From contig JAZQBG010000006.1 of the NCBI GenBank assembly GCA_045545595.1, forward strand, positions 1-11,698: a stretch of 11,698 bases of DNA, given 5' to 3'. This document shows positions 5,972 to 11,698 of this stretch, one piece after another. Numbering within the stretch: position 1 is the stretch's first letter; each line of letters opens with the position of its first letter. A program made the position numbers and the translations under genes. The stretch comes from SIG205 sp045545595 (GTDB lineage Bacteria; Bacillota_I; Bacilli_A; RF39; UBA660). The notes beneath the pieces were generated by a model. The model saw only the letters and a program-made list of their open reading frames with translations, was not told where the DNA came from and did no database searches.

Positions 5972-7277
5972 AGCCTTTGATATTAAACCGGTTCAAAATA
6001 GAACTAGTGAATTAACAGACTATGAAATATTTCCTGATAAAACTTTACTTGATAGTTTAAGAAATCAAATTATTCAAAATATTATCGATGATAAAATACC
6101 AAAAGATAGACAATTAAGGGACTATATAAATGATGAAATAGACAGAACTCTAGAAGGGTATGATTTATCAAATCTAGCACGTTCTCACATTTTCAACTTA
6201 ATTGAAAACGAAATCAATGGCTATGGACCAATAACAGAATTATTAGAAGACGCTAATATTACTGAAATAATGGTTAATGGACCAAATGATATATACATCG
6301 AATTAGACGGTAGAGTAATGAAAGATGAATCTATTTCTTTCATAAATGATGAACACATTTTAAGAACTATACAACGTATGATTCAACCTCTAGGAAGAAC
6401 AATTGATGCTTCTAATCCGATGGTCGATTCAAGACTTCCTGATGGTTCTAGAATCAATGCAGTAATCCCACCATTATCATTAAAAGGTCCAGTACTTACA
6501 ATTCGTAAGTTTAGAAAAAATATGACAGATATAGAAGACTTCTTAAGAAGTGGAACATTAACTCCATATATGGCTAGATTTTTAGAAGCTTGTGTTGAGG
6601 CTAATCTAAATATCATAGTTAGTGGAGGAACTGGTGCAGGTAAAACAACATTACTTAATATATTATCTAGTTTTATACCAGGTGATGAAAGAATTATTAC
6701 AATAGAAGATGCTGCAGAATTAAGACTTGGACAAGAACATGTAATTTCATTAGAAACTAGAACAGTAAATTATGAACATCAAGGTGAAATCACTATAAGA
6801 GATTTAGTAATTAATTCTCTTAGAATGAGACCTGATAGAATAATAGTTGGAGAAGTTAGAGGTAAAGAAGCATTCGATATGCTTCAAGCGATGAATACTG
6901 GTCATGATGGATCACTTACAACAATGCATGCCAATTCACCAGTTGATGCTTTGAATAGACTTGAATCAATGGTTTTGATGTCTGGTCTAGATATTCCAGT
7001 AAATGCAATTCGTGAATATATATATAACGCAATTGATTTAGTAGTTCATATTGAAAGACTAAATGATGGTAGAAGAAAAATCACTTCTATAAGTGAAATT
7101 ACAGATATAGATAATGGAGTATTAAAATTACAAGAAATTTTTGCTTTTAGACAAAAAGGATTAACTTCAAGTGGAGAAGTGGATGGGGAATTTATCCTTT
7201 ATAATTATATTCCTAAAGTTTATGACAAAATTAAATCTAAAGGAATTAAAGGTCTAAAAGATATATTTGGAGAGTAG
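5949..7277 (+). CDS. tadA: TadA/CpaF-type secretion ATPase
   Basis: A 442-residue ATPase of the type II/IV secretion superfamily, the motor of the Tad pilus. The N-terminal domain (about 1-200) includes YGPITELLEDANITEIMVNG and the RIDASNPMVDSRLPDGSR-like region typical of CpaF (here TIDASNPMVDSRLPDGSR). Walker A is GGTGAGKTT at 226-234. The Asp box with TIEDAAEL follows. Walker B is RIIVGEVRG with Glu302. The His box shows His319 (GHDGS) and His327 (TMHANS). All catalytic motifs are intact. ATG 5949 is chosen over GTG 5946 because it sits 6 nt after AAGGTGA (5936-5942). It overlaps tadZ by 23 nt and is 9 nt from tadB. It is the only assembly ATPase in the window although two platform types are present. 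Confidence 0.95.
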   Translation: MKKKTLTEAFDIKPVQNRTSELTDYEIFPDKTLLDSLRNQIIQNIIDDKIPKDRQLRDYINDEIDRTLEGYDLSNLARSHIFNLIENEINGYGPITELLEDANITEIMVNGPNDIYIELDGRVMKDESISFINDEHILRTIQRMIQPLGRTIDASNPMVDSRLPDGSRINAVIPPLSLKGPVLTIRKFRKNMTDIEDFLRSGTLTPYMARFLEACVEANLNIIVSGGTGAGKTTLLNILSSFIPGDERIITIEDAAELRLGQEHVISLETRTVNYEHQGEITIRDLVINSLRMRPDRIIVGEVRGKEAFDMLQAMNTGHDGSLTTMHANSPVDALNRLESMVLMSGLDIPVNAIREYIYNAIDLVVHIERLNDGRRKITSISEITDIDNGVLKLQEIFAFRQKGLTSSGEVDGEFILYNYIPKVYDKIKSKGIKGLKDIFGE

Positions 7278-7286
7278 GTGAATAAA

Positions 7287-8297
7287 ATGGGGCCAAATGT
7301 AAATATATCACTATTTATAATGCAGTTAATATTAATATTGGTTCTAATAGTTATAGTAGTTCAAATACTAATGTTTAGACATGCTATTAATCTTGAAAGA
7401 AGAATTGGTAGATATGGCATTGACCCCATTAATAATAAAACTGTTTCATTCTTTGATAAAGGTGAAAGTACATTAATAAAAATGATAAAATCATTTTCAA
7501 AAACATTTAATCGCTCTGTAGTACTCAAAAATCATGTAAAAAGGTATGAAAAACATATAGAGTATTCTAAAAAAGTTGAAATAAAACCAATGGATTATTT
7601 CTCTATGAAAATACTTTTAATATTATTTTTACTTATTGTAGTAGTGATATCTAATGTGTTACAATATAGAACATTTTCAGTTTCTCAAATATTATTAGTT
7701 CTATTAGTTGGTTTTTTTACAATAGATGTTGCCCTTTGGCTAAAAGAAATCAGAAGGAAAAAACAAATAGAAGAAGATATGTTAAAAGCAATCATTATAA
7801 TGAACAGTGCTTTTAAAAGTGGTAGAACTACTATGCAAGCAATAGAAATTGTTAAAAATGAACTTTCTGGTCCAATTGGTGAAGAATTTGAAAAAATGTA
7901 TATAGATATTACTTTTGGACTAGAACTAGATGTAGTATTTGAAAGATTCTCTAAAAGAATCAATAGCGAAGATGCAAAATATATATCTGCATCACTTACC
8001 ATTTTAAATAAAACCGGTGGAGATATAGTTAAAGTATTTTCTTCAATTGAAAAATCATTTTTTAATAGAAGAAAACTACAACACGAATTAAAAACTTTAA
8101 CAGCATCCGCAGATGTTATGTTCAAAGTCTTAGTATCCGCACCATTTCTAATATTCCTAGTTATATACGTATTAAATCCATCTTATTTTACACCATTTTT
8201 TACTACTCAAATTGGTTTAATAATATTGTTCTTAATTATACTAATCTTTGTGTTGTATGTTTACTTTGTAAAACGAATTATGAGAATTAAGGTGTAA
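7287..8297 (+). CDS. tadB: TadB-like inner-membrane platform protein
   Basis: A 336-residue membrane protein with one T2SSF domain. The membrane segments are near residues 8-30, 105-125, 130-150, 270-290 and 300-325. The T2SSF domain lies between (about 160-285), with the typical motif AFKSGRTTMQAIEIV and a second half reading LNKTGGDIVKVFSSIE. This one-domain form pairs with TadC to make the platform that touches TadA. ATG 7287 is chosen because the in-frame GTG at 7278 is part of the Shine-Dalgarno TAGGTGA (7275-7281), which itself starts at the tadA stop codon. It ends 2 nt before tadC. Confidence 0.9.
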   Translation: MGPNVNISLFIMQLILILVLIVIVVQILMFRHAINLERRIGRYGIDPINNKTVSFFDKGESTLIKMIKSFSKTFNRSVVLKNHVKRYEKHIEYSKKVEIKPMDYFSMKILLILFLLIVVVISNVLQYRTFSVSQILLVLLVGFFTIDVALWLKEIRRKKQIEEDMLKAIIIMNSAFKSGRTTMQAIEIVKNELSGPIGEEFEKMYIDITFGLELDVVFERFSKRINSEDAKYISASLTILNKTGGDIVKVFSSIEKSFFNRRKLQHELKTLTASADVMFKVLVSAPFLIFLVIYVLNPSYFTPFFTTQIGLIILFLIILIFVLYVYFVKRIMRIKV

Positions 8298-8299
8298 GT

Positions 8300-9004
8300 A
8301 TGAAAGAGTTTGCTTTAGCGCGTAAGATTTATTCTAAAAAAACAATAGAAAAAACTAAACACAAAGTAGAACAATTAGGAATATATAATAAACTAGATCC
8401 AATAGTATTTTTAAATGTAAGATTATTAACAACTATAATTTTATTCTTTGTTATTTTATATCTTGTACCAGATTATGGTTATATTTATGCACCGTTTGCT
8501 TCAGTTTTATACTATTATGGTTTGTATTATTTAGTAATTGATTACCAAATAAAGAAAAGAGCTAAAAAGTTGGAAAATGAAGCCGTATATTTCTTTGAAG
8601 TATTAACTCTATCAGTAGAAACAGGAAGAGATTTAAAAAGTGCATTAGAAATAACTTGTAAGAATATAGATTCAGAAATTTCAGATGAGTTCAAAAAAAC
8701 TATAAACGAAGTAAATTTTAGTAAAACACTTGATGAAGCTTTAGATAGTATGAGAAAAAGAATCCCATCTGATACTATTAACAATATAATTTTAAATATT
8801 AGTCAAACAAATATATTTGGTGGTAATATTATAGAAACGATGTATAATCAAATTGATTTTATGTCAGATAAGAGAATACAAGAAATTAGAGGACAAATAA
8901 ATAAATTACCTATGAAGATAAGTATACTATCTGTAATATTCTTTATTCCATTAATGTTACTATTAGTATTAGGGCCAATAATTGTTTCACTTATAACAGG
9001 TTAA
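8300..9004 (+). CDS. tadC: TadC-like inner-membrane platform protein
   Basis: A 234-residue protein with a short cytoplasmic N-terminus, two or three membrane helices at about 42-85, and a T2SSF domain at about 98-215. The domain has LTLSVETGRDLKSALEI and SQTNIFGGNIIETM, and a final membrane helix ends the protein. The order TadA-TadB-TadC and the 2-nt gap to tadB show the canonical core. The Shine-Dalgarno TAAGGTG (8288-8294) overlaps the tadB end. It is the last gene of the operon: a strong terminator starts at its stop codon. It is shorter than many TadC proteins (about 300) but no key part looks missing. Confidence 0.88.
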   Translation: MKEFALARKIYSKKTIEKTKHKVEQLGIYNKLDPIVFLNVRLLTTIILFFVILYLVPDYGYIYAPFASVLYYYGLYYLVIDYQIKKRAKKLENEAVYFFEVLTLSVETGRDLKSALEITCKNIDSEISDEFKKTINEVNFSKTLDEALDSMRKRIPSDTINNIILNISQTNIFGGNIIETMYNQIDFMSDKRIQEIRGQINKLPMKISILSVIFFIPLMLLLVLGPIIVSLITG

Positions 9005-9030
9005 AGCTACCGAATATTCGGTAGCTTTTT
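9003..9030 (+). terminator. Perfect palindromic terminator of the Tad operon
   Basis: A 26-nt perfect palindrome (9003-9028) with arms AAAGCTACCGA and TCGGTAGCTTT around an ATAT loop is followed by a T-run to 9030. It overlaps the tadC stop codon. The stem has five G-C pairs, the strongest hairpin in the window. It should end the operon and, by symmetry, can act on both strands. Confidence 0.92.
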
Positions 9031-9052
9031 ATACTGTTATATTAATAAATAG

Positions 9053-9082
9053 TTGATTAAAAAAACAAAAAAGTGATATGAT
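9053..9082 (+). promoter_or_regulatory. Promoter of the sigma-factor gene
   Basis: TTGATT (9053-9058), spacer 18, and an extended -10 TGaTATGAT (9074-9082). Transcription would start near 9089, leaving a leader of about 50 nt. That leader contains a 7-bp inverted repeat (ATTTGAA 9092-9098, TTCAAAT 9104-9110). Confidence 0.6.
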
Positions 9083-9140
9083 AAATTCCACATTTGAAAC
9101 ATCTTCAAATTGTCGTACTAAATGTAGAAAGGTGAATAAA

Positions 9141-10370
9141 ATGAATTTTGACCAATTGTTTATTGCTGGATATAGACTTCCTAGTCCGTTGAGTAAGAAT
9201 GAAGTTTACGAATTATTAAAAAAAATTGAAATTGGTGATGAATTAGCAAAAGAAAAACTTGCTGAACATAATATTAGACTAGTATTCCGTCAAGTAATGA
9301 GCAGATTTAAAACTGTTGATTATGATAAAGCTGACTTAATATCAATTGGTAATATTGGATTAATAAAAGCGATAAACACTTTTGACATAAACAAGGAAAT
9401 TGGATTTTCGTCTTATGCAACAAGATGCATAGATAATGAAATACTAATGTTTTTAAGAAAATTAAAAAAAAATCAGAATATTGATAGTTTGGATAAAACA
9501 ATTAATTACGATAAAGAAGGTAATGAATTAAAAATAGGTGATACAATATATGATGATATAGATATAGAAGAGGAATATACAGATAATGAAACATATGAGG
9601 CTTTAAGACAAATAGTAGAAAAATTACCTGACCGTGACAGAGAAATTATTATGATGCATTTTGGTTTTTATGATGATAGAATATATACGCAACAAGAAAT
9701 AGGTGATAAGTTTAATTTTTCTCGAGCCTATATTTCAAAATTAATTCAAAAAATAGTTAAGAAAATAGGTTATCAACTGCAACAGCAGGAATTTATTGAG
9801 TTGAGAAATAATGATAAAAGAGAAAAGAAACAATCGATTACAGCAAATTTCAGAAAAGAGGAAAAATTGGGATTGTCGGAGCATACTCAAAAAGAGAAGG
9901 AGGAAAAAACAATGGCAAAAGAATTACAAACAATTTATGAATATTTTAATAAATATAACAAAGAAGAAATAGATACTATGTTAACTAAGTTAACTGAAGA
10001 GGAGATAAATTTAATAACGTTAAGATATGGTGATGATTTAAACAATCCAAAAACAAGTGAAAAATGGAATAAAGATTATACCAAAAAATTTTATGGATGT
10101 TTAATTCCAAAAATGGCAAGGTTATTAGCAAATCCAAACAAAGTGCGTAAACCAAAAGACAGAGAATCAAAAGTGACTATAAATGAAACGGTTACATCAG
10201 CGAAAGAAGCATTTTCTGTTCAAGCAGTTACACCTGAAAAAACAGAAGAACTAATTGAAAAACAAATTTCACCTGACAATAAAAACGTAAAAAGTGAGAC
10301 AATAATTAAAGAAGATTACATGAAAATATTAGAACTATTTGAAACCTCTAATTTTAAAAGAATACAATAA
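9141..10370 (+). CDS. SigE/SigK-like sigma-70 factor with C-terminal extension
   Basis: A 409-residue protein. Region 2 spans about 36-110: EHNIRLV, the DLISIGNIGLIKAINTFD core-binding helix, and FSSYATRCIDNEILMFLRKLKK. The linker keeps the SigE/SigK-type pattern S-L-D...DKEGNE. Region 4 spans about 153-215 (LPDRDREIIMMHFGF, then the helix-turn-helix TQQEIGDKFNFSRAYISKLIQKI). This is the sporulation SigE/SigK type rather than SigA; no region 1.1 is seen. SigK-like proteins normally end soon after region 4, near 230 residues; here about 190 more follow. Residues 281-330 (LTEEEINLITLRYGDDL...LIPKMARLL) look like a degenerate second region 4, and a low-complexity tail follows. ATG 9141 is chosen because AAAGGTG (9128-9134) precedes it and the upstream ATG 9078 falls inside the -10 box. 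It may control sporulation or surface genes; its target is unknown. Confidence 0.82.
   Translation: MNFDQLFIAGYRLPSPLSKNEVYELLKKIEIGDELAKEKLAEHNIRLVFRQVMSRFKTVDYDKADLISIGNIGLIKAINTFDINKEIGFSSYATRCIDNEILMFLRKLKKNQNIDSLDKTINYDKEGNELKIGDTIYDDIDIEEEYTDNETYEALRQIVEKLPDRDREIIMMHFGFYDDRIYTQQEIGDKFNFSRAYISKLIQKIVKKIGYQLQQQEFIELRNNDKREKKQSITANFRKEEKLGLSEHTQKEKEEKTMAKELQTIYEYFNKYNKEEIDTMLTKLTEEEINLITLRYGDDLNNPKTSEKWNKDYTKKFYGCLIPKMARLLANPNKVRKPKDRESKVTINETVTSAKEAFSVQAVTPEKTEELIEKQISPDNKNVKSETIIKEDYMKILELFETSNFKRIQ
9897..9914 (+). promoter_or_regulatory. Strong internal ribosome binding site in the sigma-factor gene
   Basis: AAGGAGG (9897-9903), a perfect Shine-Dalgarno, is 8 nt from ATG 9912, in frame with the sigma factor. 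Initiation here would make a 152-residue protein consisting only of the C-terminal extension (residues 258-409). Purine-rich Lys/Glu codons make chance matches more likely, so use is inferred. Confidence 0.5.
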
Positions 10371-10418
10371 TTTAAATATTTATTACTATATTTAATGTTC
10401 TTTTGGAAGAATATCATG

Positions 10419-10453
10419 TTTTTACAATTTTTGTAACTTAAAAATTGTAAAAA
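10419..10453. repeat. Long A/T inverted repeat downstream of the sigma-factor gene
   Basis: A 14-bp perfect stem: TTTTTACAATTTTT (10419-10432) pairs with AAAAATTGTAAAAA (10440-10453) across a 7-nt loop. No T-run follows on either strand, so it is not a standard terminator. It could still end the sigma-factor transcript weakly or be a binding site upstream of the next promoter. The gap 10371-10546 otherwise holds only the promoters of the last gene. Confidence 0.6.
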
Positions 10454-10477
10454 ACCGAAACTTAAATTTTTATAATA

Positions 10478-10512
10478 TTGATTTTGAACTATTATTATTG
10501 TATAATTATACT
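10478..10512 (+). promoter_or_regulatory. Two overlapping sigma-A promoters offset by 6 bp
   Basis: Promoter a: TTGATT (10478-10483), spacer 17, TATAAT (10501-10506). Promoter b: TTGAAC (10484-10489), spacer 17, TATACT (10507-10512). Both have ideal spacing and are displaced by exactly one hexamer. A further extended -10 (TGtTATGAT, 10512-10520) follows. All precede the Shine-Dalgarno AGGATG (10534-10539) and ATG 10547. Confidence 0.65.
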
Positions 10513-10546
10513 GTTATGATATGGGTACTAGATAGGATGATTATAT

Positions 10547-11698
10547 ATGGGAAAAATTATTAATAATATAAAGAAATTTTTCTATACAAAAGATGGTGCT
10601 GAACAAAAAGAAATTAACAAACAACTAATAACCATTGTTGTTTCAGTTATAGTTACTGTAATATCAGTTATTGGTGTAACATTTTCAGCGTTTGTATGGA
10701 GTGATAATTCAGTTAAAAATCAAAATCTAGTTGTTGGTAATATAGCGCTTAATATTAGTTCTAATTCATCTTCATTAGGTAGTGGTTTAGATTATCCGGT
10801 GGCAGCTTCAGAAGAATCATCTCTTACTCCATATACTTTTACAATAACTAATACTGGTACTTTATCATCTACATATAGATTGAAAATAGTTGATGATACT
10901 GCATATACTAATACATTAGATACGCAATATGTGTATATAAGTTTAGATGGCGCGAGAGTTATTAATAGAACCCCATTAAGTTCATATAAAGATTTACCAA
11001 TTGATACAGGTATCCTAGCACCAAATGAAACAAAAACTTACGATTTAAGAATGTGGATAATTGAAAATGCGCCAAATAGTGTGATAGGTCAACAATGGCA
11101 TGGTAAAATTTTATTGGAATCTAGCCAAACTAATCTTGTGGCTGATGTTGATGCAACAGATTTAACAGCTATAAGCGATACTGATGTAGAAACTAGCGCT
11201 AATATAACAAATTTCACTTTGGAAAACGTTGAAACAACTACACAATATTTTGATATAAGCTTATCTGATATAGTTATTAGTGATGAATTAAAAAATGAAA
11301 ACTTTAAATGGAAATTACTAGAGGATAGTACTGTAATTAATGAGGGTGACTTTGATAGTATTGGCACTAATAAATTATTAGATCGAAATATTGAAATTGG
11401 TGCATCATCATCAAAAACATATAAATTATTGGTATGGTATAGCGATAGTACATTGGATTTAACTGGAAAAAGTCTGAGTGCTAAAGTTATTTCACAATCA
11501 TATGAAAATGAAGCGTATTTTGCAGCATCTGAAGAACCTAGATTAACTAACACAATATCTGGTAAAACCATACAAAATTTAAAAATATATGGTAATACAG
11601 TAGATGGAGTTAGTGTTGGTGAGGAGGCAAAAAATTTATTAGATACAATATCTTTTGAACAGGGCAGTTTGACTATTACTGGTGGTGATTTTTCTACC
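10547..11698 (+). CDS. TasA/camelysin-like exported surface protein, 3'-truncated
   Basis: Open to the window edge; 384 residues are visible. A cytoplasmic Lys-rich start (1-26) is followed by one hydrophobic segment (27-49) ending GVTFSAFVWSDNS, then NQNLVVGNIALNIS. This pattern (TF-A-F near the end of the helix, then a short linker and a VGNI/AGTL-type strand) is that of TasA/CalY-type proteins processed by SipW-like signal peptidases. Two similar beta-rich domains follow. The first (about 55-195) has PYTFTITNTGTLSSTYRLKI and KTYDLRMWI...GKILLES. The second (about 200-325) has NFTLENVETTTQYFDISL and KTYKLLVWY...AKVISQS. Asn/Ser/Thr are abundant and no cysteine is seen. A filament, matrix or adhesive role is inferred from the family. 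Its sipW partner is not in the window. The family call rests on motif pattern only. Confidence 0.6.
   Translation, partial: MGKIINNIKKFFYTKDGAEQKEINKQLITIVVSVIVTVISVIGVTFSAFVWSDNSVKNQNLVVGNIALNISSNSSSLGSGLDYPVAASEESSLTPYTFTITNTGTLSSTYRLKIVDDTAYTNTLDTQYVYISLDGARVINRTPLSSYKDLPIDTGILAPNETKTYDLRMWIIENAPNSVIGQQWHGKILLESSQTNLVADVDATDLTAISDTDVETSANITNFTLENVETTTQYFDISLSDIVISDELKNENFKWKLLEDSTVINEGDFDSIGTNKLLDRNIEIGASSSKTYKLLVWYSDSTLDLTGKSLSAKVISQSYENEAYFAASEEPRLTNTISGKTIQNLKIYGNTVDGVSVGEEAKNLLDTISFEQGSLTITGGDFST

Noticed and set aside
5969..5986. Mycoplasma-type code (TGA as Trp)
   Set aside because: All Trp codons are TGG and no internal TGA is seen in any gene; the only relevant TGA acts as the tadZ stop.
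9003..9028. Perfect palindrome as an attachment site or mobile-element end
   Set aside because: Its place at the operon end and the T-run after it explain it as a terminator; no partner copy is seen in the window.
9078..9140. N-terminal extension of the sigma factor from ATG 9078
   Set aside because: That ATG lies inside the predicted -10 box and has no Shine-Dalgarno; ATG 9141 has a good one and matches SigE/SigK starts.
11089..11571. 160-codon minus-strand open frame
   Set aside because: It lies opposite the TasA-like gene, which has a promoter, a ribosome binding site and a signal-anchor; the minus frame has no recognisable motif.

Overview
The window is strongly AT-rich and reads as chromosomal DNA of a low-GC Bacillota, probably an uncultured gut-type Bacilli/RF39/Erysipelotrichia-like lineage. 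The signs are strong Shine-Dalgarno sequences, TTGAAx-17-TATACT promoters, a sporulation-type (SigE/SigK-like) sigma factor, a probable YqfQ/VrrA-like protein and a TasA/camelysin-like surface protein. Tryptophan is always TGG and one gene ends in TGA, so the standard bacterial code fits. The lineage is an inference, not read from a marker gene.

Layout. Positions 1-868 hold the 3' part of a PD-(D/E)XK nuclease/transposase of the Rpn type, with a 21-bp repeat array that encodes heptad repeats. A lone type IV pseudopilin gene (928-1380) has its own promoter. A bidirectional terminator separates it from a minus-strand YqfQ-like gene (1410-1754). A short divergent control region follows. Next is a pair on the plus strand: a PilC/GspF-type platform protein with an unusual N-terminal membrane and coiled-coil extension (1880-3595), and a complete prepilin peptidase (3611-4375).

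A compact Tad operon follows from its own extended -10 promoter: two TadE-like pseudopilins, a TadZ-like MinD/ParA ATPase without a receiver domain, the TadA/CpaF secretion ATPase, and TadB and TadC (4439-9004). It ends at a perfect palindromic terminator. Downstream, from separate promoters, lie a SigE/SigK-like sigma factor with a long C-terminal extension (9141-10370) and the 5' part of a TasA/camelysin-like exported protein with two similar domains (10547 to the window end).

How the genes fit together: the prepilin peptidase would process the three pilin-like proteins. TadA would power assembly on the inner-membrane platform, and TadZ would position the machine. The window carries two kinds of platform protein (one PilC-type and the TadB/TadC pair) but only one assembly ATPase and no recognisable major Flp pilin. 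This mixed type IV pilus/Tad set is the main biological oddity. A near-identical 19-nt promoter and leader element in front of the lone pseudopilin and the Tad operon suggests they are co-regulated. Two genes (the Rpn-like nuclease and the sigma factor) contain strong in-frame internal ribosome binding sites that could yield separate C-terminal proteins.
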